DNA of 64,000 nt from Streptomyces sp. TLI_146 (GTDB lineage Bacteria; Actinomycetota; Actinomycetes; Streptomycetales; Streptomycetaceae): contig NZ_PJMX01000001.1 of NCBI RefSeq assembly GCF_002846415.1, positions 2,914,001 through 2,978,000 of the forward strand, given 5' to 3'. The notes beneath the pieces were generated by a model that was not told the DNA's origin, did no database searches, and saw only the letters and a list, made by a program, of their open reading frames with translations. Of this stretch, positions 43,300-51,317 are shown piece after piece (position 1 is the first letter of the stretch; the number at the start of each line of letters is the position of its first letter). The position numbers and the translations under genes were made by a program.

Positions 43300-44457
43300 T
43301 CACAGCCGTTCGATCACCGTCACGTTCGCCTGGCCGCCGCCCTCGCACATCGTCTGGAGGCCGTAGCGCCCGCCGGTGCGCTCCAGCTCGTGGAGGAGCG
43401 TCGTCATCAGCCGTACGCCGGTGGCCCCCAAAGGGTGACCGAGGGCGATGGCCCCGCCGTTGACGTTGACCCTCTCCGGGTCCGCGCCGGTCTCCTTCAG
43501 CCAGGCGAGCACCACCGGCGCGAAGGCCTCGTTGATCTCGACCAGGTCGATCGCGTCGATCGTCAGGCCCGTCTTCTTCAGCGCGTACGCGGTCGCCGGG
43601 ATCGGCGCCGAGAGCATCCGGATGGGGTCCTCGCCGCGCACCGAGAGGTGGTGGATCCGGGCGCGCGGGGTGAGCCCGTGCTCCCGTACGGCCCGCTCGC
43701 TCGCCAGGAGCATCGCGGCGGCGCCGTCCGAGACCTGGGAGGAGCACGCGGCGGTGATCGTGCCGCCCTCGACGACCGGCTTGAGGGCGGCCATCTTCTC
43801 CGCGGTCGTGTCGCGGCGCGGCCCCTCGTCGACGCGCACCTCCCCGTAGGGCACGCTCTCGCGTGCGAAACGGCCCTCGTCGAGCGCCCGGATCGCGCGC
43901 CGGTGCGAGCGGAGCGCGAACTCCTCCTGGTCCTCGCGGCTGATCCGCCACTTGCGCGCGATGAGCTCGGCGCCGTGGAACTGGTTGACCGGCTGGTCCC
44001 CGTACCGCGCCCGCCAGCCCGCCGAGCCGGCGAACGGGCCCTCGGTCAGGCCGAGCGGCTCGGCCGCCTGCCGGGAGGCGAAGGCGATCGGGATCATCGA
44101 CATGTTCTGGGTGCCGCCCGCGACGACCAGGTCCTGGGTGCCGGAGAGCACGGCCTGGGCCGCGAAGTGCACGGCCTGCTGGGAGGAGCCGCACTGGCGG
44201 TCGACGGTGACGCCCGGCACCTCCTGCGGCAGCCCGGCCGCCAGCCACGCGGTGCGCGCGATGTCCCCGGCCTGCGGCCCGACCGCGTCGAGGCAGCCGA
44301 AGACGACGTCCTCGACGGCGGCCGGGTCGATCCCGGAGCGCTCGACGAGCGCCCTGAGCACATGCGCCCCCAGGTCCGCCGGATGCGCGCCCGCGAGCCC
44401 GCCGCCGCGCCGCCCCACCGGGGTGCGCACCGCTTCGACGATGAATGCCTCGGCCAT
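43300..44457 (-). CDS. fadA6: Acetyl-CoA acyltransferase (thiolase) FadA6
   Basis: 385 aa thiolase. Nucleophile Cys in TVDRQCGSSQQAVH, His in NGGAIALGHPLGATG, second Cys in MCEGGGQANV. It cleaves beta-ketoacyl-CoA; in the KstR2 regulon FadA6 acts on ring-opened steroid remnants. It is the last gene of the ipdF-kstR2-fadA6 operon. Confidence 0.88.
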   Translation of the reverse strand: MAEAFIVEAVRTPVGRRGGGLAGAHPADLGAHVLRALVERSGIDPAAVEDVVFGCLDAVGPQAGDIARTAWLAAGLPQEVPGVTVDRQCGSSQQAVHFAAQAVLSGTQDLVVAGGTQNMSMIPIAFASRQAAEPLGLTEGPFAGSAGWRARYGDQPVNQFHGAELIARKWRISREDQEEFALRSHRRAIRALDEGRFARESVPYGEVRVDEGPRRDTTAEKMAALKPVVEGGTITAACSSQVSDGAAAMLLASERAVREHGLTPRARIHHLSVRGEDPIRMLSAPIPATAYALKKTGLTIDAIDLVEINEAFAPVVLAWLKETGADPERVNVNGGAIALGHPLGATGVRLMTTLLHELERTGGRYGLQTMCEGGGQANVTVIERL

Positions 44458-44485
44458 TCCCCATCTCCCTTGACGTGCCGGCGAA

Positions 44486-45097
44486 TTACTCGCGTACGGC
44501 GATTCCGTCCAGCACCATCGACAGGTACTGGCGGGCGATCTCCTCCGGGCTGTGCCGGCCGCCGGGCCGGTACCAGGACGCGGCCACCCACACCGTGTCG
44601 CGGACGAACCGGTAGGTGAGCCGGACGTCCAGGTCGGCGCGGAACGCCTTCGCCTCGACCCCGCGCTCCAGGGTTCCCAGCCAGGCCTGTTCGAACTTGC
44701 GCTGCGAGTCGGCGAGGTAGCCGAAGCGCGGCAGCTCGGTGAGGTGCCTGGACTCCTTCTGGTAGATCGCGACGGCGGCCCGGTGCCGGTCGATCTCCCG
44801 GAAGGACTCGGTGACCAGGGCCTCGATGGTCTCGCGCGGCCCGAGCCCGGCGGCGAGCACGGCGTCGTACCCCTCCCACAGCTCGGTCAGGAAGGTGGAG
44901 AGGATCTCGTCGAGCATCGATTCCTTGGAATCGAAGTGGTAGTAGAGACTGCCCGCGAGCATGCCGGCCTCGTCGGCGATCCTGCGGACGGTGGTGGCGT
45001 TGTAGCCCTGGGCGGCGAACACCTCGGCCGCGGTGGCGAGGAGTTCTCCGCGCCGCTCGGGCACGGCGGTCACCTGCTGCTTCTTGTTCTTCGGCAC
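44486..45097 (-). CDS. kstR2: TetR-family repressor KstR2
   Basis: 203 aa. N-terminal helix-turn-helix (RRGELLATAAEVFAAQGYNATTVRRIADEAGMLAGSLYYHFDSKESML) and an effector domain with AVAIYQKESRHL and YRFVRDTVWVAASWYRPGG, closely like mycobacterial KstR2, which represses HIP catabolic genes until HIP-CoA binds. It lies 25 bp after ipdF and 28 bp before fadA6. Two KstR2-like operators in the window identify its likely targets, including its own operon. Confidence 0.9.
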   Translation of the reverse strand: MPKNKKQQVTAVPERRGELLATAAEVFAAQGYNATTVRRIADEAGMLAGSLYYHFDSKESMLDEILSTFLTELWEGYDAVLAAGLGPRETIEALVTESFREIDRHRAAVAIYQKESRHLTELPRFGYLADSQRKFEQAWLGTLERGVEAKAFRADLDVRLTYRFVRDTVWVAASWYRPGGRHSPEEIARQYLSMVLDGIAVRE

Positions 45098-45122
45098 GGG
45101 TCCATTGTGGTCCTGGCGGGCG

Positions 45123-45911
45123 CTAGGGGTGCTGGCTGCTGACGGCTACGACCTCGCCCGTCATGTAGGAGGAGTAGCCGCTGGCCAGGAAGACGATCAC
45201 GTTGGCGACCTCCCACGGCTCGGCGTACCGCCCGAAGGCCTCCCGCGCGGCGAGCTCGTCCAGGAGCTCGGCCGAGGTGACCTTGGCGAGGTGGGGGTGC
45301 ATGGCGAGGGACGGCGAGACCGCGTTGACCCGCACCCCGTGGGCGGCCGCCTCGATCGCCGCGCAGCGGGTGAGCGCCATGACGCCCGCCTTCGCGGCGG
45401 CGTAGTGGGCCTGCCCGGCCTGGGCGCGCCAGCCGACGACGGACGCGTTGTTGACGATCACCCCGCCGAGGCCGGTGGCCCGGTAGGCGCGCAGGGCGGC
45501 CCGGGTGCACCGGAAGGTGCCGCCCAGGGTGACGTCCAGGACCCGGTCCCACTGCTCGTCGCTCATGTCGGCGAGCTCGGCCGTGCCGCCGAGGCCCGCG
45601 TTGTTGACGACGACGTCGAGGCGGCCGTGGATCCGTACCGCCTCCGCGAACAGCGCGCGCACCTGGGCGTCGTCGGTGACGTCACAGGGCAGCGCGGCCA
45701 CCGCGGCGGCGCCGAACTCGGCCGCGAGCGCCTCCTCGGTCTCCTTGAGCCTGCGCGTGTGCGCGTCGCTCACCAGCACCCGCGCGCCCTCCTCCAGGAA
45801 CCTGCGGGCGGTCGCGCCGCCGATCCCGGCCCCGGCGGCGGCCGTGACGACGGCGGTGCGGCCGTCGAGGAGGCCGTGCCCGGGCACGTACGGAACCTTG
45901 TTGTCGGTCAC
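45123..45911 (-). CDS. ipdF: Short-chain dehydrogenase IpdF (5-OH-HIP-CoA dehydrogenase)
   Basis: 262 aa SDR. The N-terminus VPYVPGHGLLDGRTAVVTAAAGAGIGGATARRFLEEGA is characteristic of IpdF/Rv3559c. NNAGLGGTAEL, NNASVVGWRAQ and HYAAAKAG give the Ser-Tyr-Lys active site. In mycobacteria IpdF oxidises the 5-hydroxyl of 5-OH-HIC-CoA. First gene of the ipdF-kstR2-fadA6 operon; GTG start, 16 bp from the operator at 45928-45943. Confidence 0.87.
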   Translation of the reverse strand: MTDNKVPYVPGHGLLDGRTAVVTAAAGAGIGGATARRFLEEGARVLVSDAHTRRLKETEEALAAEFGAAAVAALPCDVTDDAQVRALFAEAVRIHGRLDVVVNNAGLGGTAELADMSDEQWDRVLDVTLGGTFRCTRAALRAYRATGLGGVIVNNASVVGWRAQAGQAHYAAAKAGVMALTRCAAIEAAAHGVRVNAVSPSLAMHPHLAKVTSAELLDELAAREAFGRYAEPWEVANVIVFLASGYSSYMTGEVVAVSSQHP

Positions 45912-45927
45912 GCTCGCAGGCTAACCT

Positions 45928-45943
45928 ACCAAACACTTGTTAG
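45928..45943. promoter_or_regulatory. KstR2-like operator in the ipdF / fadE30 divergent promoter
   Basis: ACCAAACACTTGTTAG differs by one base from the inverted site at 37584-37599. It has the KstR2 half-site spacing (CAA...TTG). Placement between the two divergent start codons explains joint control of both operons. Confidence 0.82.
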
Positions 45944-45988
45944 GGAACGGCTTGTTGAGGGAACGGTCGCGAAGGGGCGGGCCCCGCA

Positions 45989-47134
45989 ATGGACTTGAAC
46001 CACACGGCCGAGGAGGACGCCCTGCGCACCGAGGCGCGCGAGTGGCTCGCGGCCCATGTGCCGGCCGCGCCGCTCCCCTCCCTGGAGACGGCGGAGGGCT
46101 TCGCCGCGCACCGGGAGTGGGAGGCCGAGCTGTACGCCGGGCGGTGGTCGGCCGTCTCCTGGCCCGAGCGGTTCGGGGGCCGGGGCGCCGACATCTTCGG
46201 GTGGCTGGCCTTCGAGGAGGAGTACTGGGCGGCGGGGGCGCCCGGCCGGGTCTCCCAGAACGGCATCAGCCTGCTCGCGCCCACACTGTTCGACCACGGC
46301 AGCGAGGAGCAGCGCGCCCGGGTGCTGCCGGACATGGCGAGCGGGGCGGTGGTGTGGGCGCAGGCCTGGTCGGAGCCGGAGGCCGGGTCGGACCTGGCGT
46401 CGCTGCGGTCGCGGGCCGTGCGCGCGGACGGGGGCTGGCTGCTGTCGGGGCAGAAGACGTGGTCGTCGCGGGCCGCGTTCGCCGACCGCGCCTTCGGCAT
46501 CTTCCGCACCGAACCGGCGGCGCCCCGGCCCCACCAGGGCCTGACCTATCTGATGTTCGACCTGCGGGCCCCCGGCGTGACCGTCCGCCCGATCGGCCGC
46601 CTCGACGGCAGACCGGCGTTCGCGGAGCTGTTCCTGGACAAGGTGTTCGTCCCCGACGAGGACGTCATCGGGGAGCCGGGGCAGGGCTGGCGCATCGCGA
46701 TGTCGACGACCGGCAACGAGCGCGGGCTGACCCTGCGCTCCCCCGGCCGCTTCCTGGCCGCCGCCGACCGGCTCGTACGGCTGTGGCGCGAGCGCGGCGA
46801 GGACCGGGGGGCGAGCGACCGGGTGGCGGACGCGGTGATCGGGGCGCGGGCCTATCAGCTGTTCACGTACGCGGGCGCGTCCCGTTTCGCGGCGGGCGGG
46901 GAGATGGGCGCGGAGTCGAGCCTGAACAAGCTGTTCTGGTCGGAGTACGACATCGAGCTGCACGAGACGGCGCTGGAACTGCTGGGCCCGGAGGGCGAGT
47001 TGTCCCGGTCGCCCGACGGCTGGGCGGAGGGGTACGTCTTCGCGCTCGCCGGACCCGTCTACGCCGGTACGAACGAGATCCAGCGCGACATCGTCGCCGA
47101 GCGGCTGCTCGGCCTCCCGAAGGGCCGCCGATGA
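45989..47134 (+). CDS. fadE30: Acyl-CoA dehydrogenase FadE30-like
   Basis: 381 aa acyl-CoA dehydrogenase. MDLNHTAEEDALRTEAREWLAAHVP at the N-terminus, flavin-loop region AWSEPEAGSDLASL and GQKTWSSRA, and a C-terminal GPVYAGTNEIQRDIVAERLLGLP. In the KstR2 regulon FadE30 dehydrogenates the propionyl side chain of 5-OH-HIP-CoA. Divergent from ipdF across the operator, and coupled by ATGA overlap to the next dehydrogenase. Confidence 0.85.
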   Translation: MDLNHTAEEDALRTEAREWLAAHVPAAPLPSLETAEGFAAHREWEAELYAGRWSAVSWPERFGGRGADIFGWLAFEEEYWAAGAPGRVSQNGISLLAPTLFDHGSEEQRARVLPDMASGAVVWAQAWSEPEAGSDLASLRSRAVRADGGWLLSGQKTWSSRAAFADRAFGIFRTEPAAPRPHQGLTYLMFDLRAPGVTVRPIGRLDGRPAFAELFLDKVFVPDEDVIGEPGQGWRIAMSTTGNERGLTLRSPGRFLAAADRLVRLWRERGEDRGASDRVADAVIGARAYQLFTYAGASRFAAGGEMGAESSLNKLFWSEYDIELHETALELLGPEGELSRSPDGWAEGYVFALAGPVYAGTNEIQRDIVAERLLGLPKGRR

Positions 47135-48144
47135 GGTTTCTGCCGACCGCCGAGCAGCGCGACTTCACCCGCTCCCTGGACGCGCTACTGACCGCCTCGG
47201 ACACCCCGTCGGCCGTACGGGCCTGGTCGGCCGGGGACCACGGGCCCGGCCGGACGCTGTGGGCGCGGCTCGCCGACGCGGGGGTGTTCGCGCTGGCGGC
47301 CCCCGAGACGCAGGACGGAATGGGCCGGCTGCCGGTGGAACTAGCCCTCGCCCACCGCGAGTTGGGCCGCCACGCGGTGCCGGGCCCGCTGGTGGAGACG
47401 GCGGCGGCGACGGCCCTGCTGTCCCACCTGGCGGACGCGGGCGACCCAGCCCCGGCCAAACGCCTGCTGCCGGGCCTGCTGACGGGCGAGACCGTGGTCA
47501 CGCTGGGGGTGCCGGAGGGCGGGGGGTATGTGCTGGACGCGGAGGGGGCGGATGTGGTCCTGGTGGTGACGGGGGCGGACGGGGCCGCCCCCGGCTCCGG
47601 CCCCGAGCTGCGGCTCGCCCCCGGCCACGGGCCCGTCCACCCGTCCCTCGACCCCGCGCGGCGGCTCGCCCGCCCCGACCCCGGCGGGGAACTCCTCGCC
47701 GCCGGGCCGCCGCTGGCCGGGGCGGTCGGGTGCGCGGTCCGCTGGGCGCGGCTCGCGGCGGCCGCGCAGGCGGTCGGGGTGGCGGAGGAACTGCTGCGGC
47801 GGACCGTCGCGTACGTCAAGCAGCGCACCCAGTTCGGGGTGCCGATCGGCTCGTTCCAGGCGGTCAAGCACCGGCTCGCGGACACGCTGCTCGCGGTGGA
47901 GTTCGCCCGGCCGCTGGTGTACGGGGCGGCCCTCACCCTCGCCCCGGGCGACCTCGCGGCGGCGAAGGCGGCGGCGGGCGAGGCCGCGTACACGGCGGCC
48001 CGCGCCGCGCTCCAGCTCCACGGCGCGATCGGCTACACCGAGGAGCTGGACCTCTCCCTCTGGCTCCGCAAGGCCCGCCCGCTACGGGACGCGTGGGGCA
48101 CACCGGCGCGGTGCCGGGCGGAGGTACTGGCGGCGTACGTCTAG
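47131..48144 (+). CDS. Second acyl-CoA dehydrogenase subunit (FadE31/32/33-like)
   Basis: 337 aa, shorter than FadE30 and less conserved (FLPTAEQRDFTRSLDALL; VKQRTQFGVPIGSFQAVKHRLAD; LHGAIGYTEELDLSLWLRKARPL). The sequence RTQFGVPIGSFQAVKH is typical of the family. In mycobacteria such short partners form heterotetramers with another FadE. Which of FadE31, 32 or 33 it matches cannot be settled here. Its ATG overlaps the fadE30 stop. Confidence 0.8.
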   Translation: MRFLPTAEQRDFTRSLDALLTASDTPSAVRAWSAGDHGPGRTLWARLADAGVFALAAPETQDGMGRLPVELALAHRELGRHAVPGPLVETAAATALLSHLADAGDPAPAKRLLPGLLTGETVVTLGVPEGGGYVLDAEGADVVLVVTGADGAAPGSGPELRLAPGHGPVHPSLDPARRLARPDPGGELLAAGPPLAGAVGCAVRWARLAAAAQAVGVAEELLRRTVAYVKQRTQFGVPIGSFQAVKHRLADTLLAVEFARPLVYGAALTLAPGDLAAAKAAAGEAAYTAARAALQLHGAIGYTEELDLSLWLRKARPLRDAWGTPARCRAEVLAAYV

Positions 48145-48152
48145 CAGTCCTG

Positions 48153-48256
48153 TTCGTCTGCGGACCGTGGGTGGCTGGTCGCGCGGTTCCCCGCGCCCCT
48201 GAGACGCGCCCCTTCGGGGCGCCCAGGGGACCAGCCCCCACCGGCCCGCAGACGAA
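48153..48256. repeat. Inverted pair of dispersed repeats between convergent genes
   Basis: A forward copy (48153-48200) and a partial inverted copy (48225-48256, missing its GCGCGGGG core) flank the hairpin GCGCCCCTTCGGGGCGC. It fills the gap between the convergent dehydrogenase and PPOX genes. Confidence 0.82.
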
Positions 48257-48278
48257 TGACCGCCCTCCCGGCGTACCC

Positions 48279-48812
48279 CTAGACCTCCTCGCGCGGCGGC
48301 TCCGTCCCGCCGCCCCGGCGGATCGTGCGCAGGGCGGCCCCCGGGCGCCACGCCCGCAGGACGATCTCCTCCGTCTCCTTGTCGATGCCCGTGTGGACCA
48401 CCTCGGTCAGCTCGGCCCGGAAGAGGAGGAACGGCTCGGGCGGATGCACCTCGTCCGCGTACCGGGCGAGCTCCCCGGGGTCGACGACCTCGACCGCCCG
48501 CCCGCTGACCCGGACGTCGCCGTCGGCCATCTCCGCGTCGGGCCCCGGGTTCGCCTGCACCGCGAAGCGCGGGTCGCGGCGCAGGTCGTACGCCTTGCGG
48601 GAGTTCGGCATCATGCCGAGCCACAGCTCGCCGCCCCGGATCTCGACCTCAAGTCCGGTGACCCGGGGGCTGCCGTCCGCGCGCAGGGTCGCGAGGACGT
48701 GGTGCTTGTACAGGCGGAAACGCTCCCGCACGGCCCCGGCGAACCCCGGCTCGGCGGCCTCGAACTCTTCCCAACGGAATCTCTGCGGTGTCTGCGCTGC
48801 GTGCGGTGTCAT
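48279..48812 (-). CDS. PPOX-fold (pyridoxamine 5'-phosphate oxidase-like) protein
   Basis: 177 aa split-barrel flavin-binding type protein (FRLYKHHVLATLRADGSPRVTGLEVEIRGGELWLGMMPNSRKAYDLRRDPRFAVQ). Members bind FMN, F420 or haem-like cofactors and act on varied small molecules, so no substrate can be named. The ATG at 48812 is the only sensible start. Separate from the neighbouring genes by short gaps. Confidence 0.8.
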   Translation of the reverse strand: MTPHAAQTPQRFRWEEFEAAEPGFAGAVRERFRLYKHHVLATLRADGSPRVTGLEVEIRGGELWLGMMPNSRKAYDLRRDPRFAVQANPGPDAEMADGDVRVSGRAVEVVDPGELARYADEVHPPEPFLLFRAELTEVVHTGIDKETEEIVLRAWRPGAALRTIRRGGGTEPPREEV

Positions 48813-48851
48813 GCGCCCAGCAAACCGCAGATGCCCGACACCTTCTCTGGA

Positions 48852-49961
48852 TTATTCGGGCGTCCGGTCCTGGAACGACGGCAGGGTGAAGATCCGTTCC
48901 TTCGACGCGTCGTCCATCAGCTCGACCAGCGGCAGCACCAGTTCCCACAGGTCGCGTTTGTCGACCTCGCGGGCGAGCGCGTCCAGGTGGTCGTCCGTGA
49001 GGGCGGACGCGGAGGCCGCGATCGTCTCGCGGGAGGCGGTGGGGAGGAGCTCGACCAGGGGCAGGAACTCCGCCCACAGGCCCGTGGCCACCACCGCCGG
49101 GACCATACCGGTCAGCACGTCGGGGTCGCGCAGGGACGGAAGGAGGGCCACCGCCCGGCGGTCGTCCTCGGAGAGCAGGGCCACCAGGGGGAGCAGGGAC
49201 TCCCACAGATCCTGCGCGGCCACGGTGCGTACCAGCGAGTCGAGGCGCTCCGGCGGCTGGCGGGCCGCCAGCGTGGCGATGCGGGTGCGCTGGTCGCCCG
49301 TCACCAGGCCCGCGACCGCCAGCGCCTCGGGCCACAGGCCGTCCGCCGCCGACGCCACGACCCGCGCCAGGCGCTCCTCGCCCATCAGGTCGACTATGCG
49401 GTTCAGGTGGTGGGGGAGGTCGATCACGCTGCCTGTCCTCAGCACCACCGCGTCCTCGACCTGCGGGAGGATCCGCTCCAGGGCCGAGTCGCGCAGATGG
49501 CCCACGAAGCGGCCCATGGTGAGGTGGTCGCCGCGTTCGGCGAGGGCGACGGAGACGCGTACGAGGAGGTTCTCGTCGAGGCGGTCCACGATGCCGGGGA
49601 TGCGGCGCGGGTCCAGGTGCGCGCACGACTCGGCCGTGAAGGCGACCGGCAGCTTCTCGATGATGTCGGCCGCCCTCGCGGGTTCGAGCCTGCCCGCCAC
49701 CGCGGCCGCCAGCCGCGGCCCCAGCGCCTTCTGGGAGATCGCGGCCGCGACCCCGGCGGGCACCAGCTTGGTGGCGCGGGCGATCCGGTCGAGCATCTCC
49801 GGCGCCCCGTCGAAGAGCGCGGCCACGGTCTGCTCGCGCAGCCGCCGCAGGTCGTCGGCGGGGAGCGCGGACAGGAACGCGAGTTCGTCCGGTTCGCGGC
49901 CGAGCAGGCGGGCGATCTTCTCCGTCTCGGCGCGGCCGAGGAGCTTGTCCATGTCGGTCAC
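48852..49961 (-). CDS. Unrecognised helical-repeat protein with exact 43-residue repeats
   Basis: 369 aa, no family recognised. The N-terminal half has MgtE-N-like helices (LLGREPDELAFLSALPADDLRRL, DIIEKLPVAFTAESCAHLDPRRIPGIV). From residue 208 the protein is four repeats of exactly 43 residues starting GLWPEALAVAGL, DLWESLLPLVALL, GLWAEFLPLVELL and DLWELVLPLVELM, the last cut at 33. No signal peptide or membrane helix, so a cytoplasmic solenoid-like scaffold is likely. It follows the small 72-aa gene by 4 bp. GTG start at 49961. Confidence 0.75.
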   Translation of the reverse strand: MTDMDKLLGRAETEKIARLLGREPDELAFLSALPADDLRRLREQTVAALFDGAPEMLDRIARATKLVPAGVAAAISQKALGPRLAAAVAGRLEPARAADIIEKLPVAFTAESCAHLDPRRIPGIVDRLDENLLVRVSVALAERGDHLTMGRFVGHLRDSALERILPQVEDAVVLRTGSVIDLPHHLNRIVDLMGEERLARVVASAADGLWPEALAVAGLVTGDQRTRIATLAARQPPERLDSLVRTVAAQDLWESLLPLVALLSEDDRRAVALLPSLRDPDVLTGMVPAVVATGLWAEFLPLVELLPTASRETIAASASALTDDHLDALAREVDKRDLWELVLPLVELMDDASKERIFTLPSFQDRTPE

Positions 49962-49965
49962 CGGC

Positions 49966-50184
49966 TCACTTGAAGAGGATGCGGCGGACGGGGCCCCGGG
50001 CGAGCGCGGGGACGAGCTTCAGCGCCTCCTCGGCGGCCTCGCCGAGACCGGCGGCCCGGGCGGCCCGCTCCTCGCGCAAGGCGGCGGCAAGGAGCGCCAG
50101 TTGATCATCCGTCAGGGACGCCAGGGCCTGCGGCGGCGCCGACCCCAGCTCCGTACCCAGTCGTGACAGCGCTTCGGTGCTCAC
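49966..50184 (-). CDS. Small helical protein, partner of the 43-residue-repeat protein
   Basis: 72 aa, not recognised. Two amphipathic helices (SLTDDQLALLAAALREERAARA; EAAEEALKLVPALARGPVRRILF). The first half, xxLTDDQLxxLAxAL, resembles one unit of the larger protein's repeat (ALTDDHLDALAREV). GTG start with AGGAGG upstream. Followed 4 bp later by the repeat-protein gene, so the two are co-translated. Confidence 0.72.
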   Translation of the reverse strand: MSTEALSRLGTELGSAPPQALASLTDDQLALLAAALREERAARAAGLGEAAEEALKLVPALARGPVRRILFK

Positions 50185-50239
50185 GCAAACCTCCTGGCGA
50201 CAGCGGCGGCATCGGTCCGGTCCCGAGCGTGCGGCCGAT

Positions 50240-50254
50240 TTGACTTTTAGTCAA
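50240..50254. promoter_or_regulatory. Perfect 15-bp palindrome TTGACTTTTAGTCAA
   Basis: TTGACT-TTT-AGTCAA, an AT-rich palindrome rare in this genome. It overlaps the stop codon of the GH113-like gene and lies 56 bp before the small helical protein gene, a plausible operator for the latter. Confidence 0.5.
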
Positions 50255-51317
50255 TAGCGCCGCCGGACCGTCCCCAGCGTTCGCGCAGCACCTCCTCCGC
50301 CGGCTTCCCGTGCGGTGTGTACGCCAGCTTCGCCGGTGTCTCCCCGCTGTCCGGCCAGTCGTCCCACATCCACCAGCACACCCCGGCCCACCAGTCCCGG
50401 TCCGTGAAGGTGTCCAGCAACGCCCGGTATCCGGCGGCCTGTTCGTCGGTGTCCTGGCGCTTGCTGACCGTCCAGGAGTACGGCGCCGTCGTCGAGCCGT
50501 GCTGGCTCGTGTAGCCGGCCTCGGTGAACAGGATCTTGCGGTGCTGCCGTCCGGAGAAGGCCGCCAGCTCGTCCGCGACCGGCCGCCAGGCCCGGCCGAG
50601 CTTCGCCGCGTCCGCCGTGGGGGCCGACCCCAGCGGCCAGTACGCGTCGATCCCGATGACGTCGAGCTCCGGCCAGAAGGGCACCTTCGCGTACTCGTCG
50701 TAGTTGGCCGCGTACGTCAGCGGCTCCCGGTAGCGCGCCCGGACCGCCGCGATCACCTTGCGCCAGGCCGCCAAGTCCCCGGACACGCCCGCGAGTTCGG
50801 TTCCGACCACGAACCGCTCGGCGCCCGTGTCGTGCGCGAGCGCCGCGTAGTGCGTGATGAACTTCTCGTACGAGGCGAACCAGGCGGCCCGGTCGGCGGG
50901 GCGGATCTCCGCCCGGTCGGTGCCGTCCACCAGGTCCACGTGCGGCTTCAGCATGACCGCCAGCCCGGCCCGGTGCGCGAGGGCGGTGATCCGCCGCAGG
51001 CTCGCGTCGCTCGCGGTCTCCCCGGTGGGGCGCTGCTCCGTATCCCTGGTGCTCTTCTGGTACCAGGTGGGCGTGAAGACGACCCAGCGCGCCCCCGTGC
51101 GCGCGATGTCCCGCAGATACGCCTCGGCGCGCGGGCTGTCGTAGTCGTCCACCGACCAGGACGGCAGGGTCATCCCCCGCACCCGCCCGTCGCCCGCGGA
51201 ACCGGACGGGCTCGGCGCGGGCGCCGAGTCGTCGCCCGGCTCCCCCGAGCAGCCCCCGAGCACGAGCGCGGCGGCCGCGGCGAGAGCCGCGACCGCCTTC
51301 TTTCGAGTGGTTCTCAC
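50247..51317 (-). CDS. GH113-like glycosidase lipoprotein
   Basis: 356 aa. The lipobox LVLGGCSG (Cys23) anchors it to the outer face of the membrane. The barrel resembles GH113/GTA-type hydrolases: GMTLPSWSVDDYDSPRAEAYLRDIA, VVGTELAGVSGD (Glu likely acid/base), LFTEAGYTSQ (Glu likely nucleophile) and WWMWDDWPDSG. GH113 is known for beta-mannanases, but substrate here is unknown. GTG start overlaps the DUF2334 stop (GTGA), so it is part of the exopolysaccharide-type locus, possibly trimming the polymer. Confidence 0.8.
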   Translation of the reverse strand: MRTTRKKAVAALAAAAALVLGGCSGEPGDDSAPAPSPSGSAGDGRVRGMTLPSWSVDDYDSPRAEAYLRDIARTGARWVVFTPTWYQKSTRDTEQRPTGETASDASLRRITALAHRAGLAVMLKPHVDLVDGTDRAEIRPADRAAWFASYEKFITHYAALAHDTGAERFVVGTELAGVSGDLAAWRKVIAAVRARYREPLTYAANYDEYAKVPFWPELDVIGIDAYWPLGSAPTADAAKLGRAWRPVADELAAFSGRQHRKILFTEAGYTSQHGSTTAPYSWTVSKRQDTDEQAAGYRALLDTFTDRDWWAGVCWWMWDDWPDSGETPAKLAYTPHGKPAEEVLRERWGRSGGAID

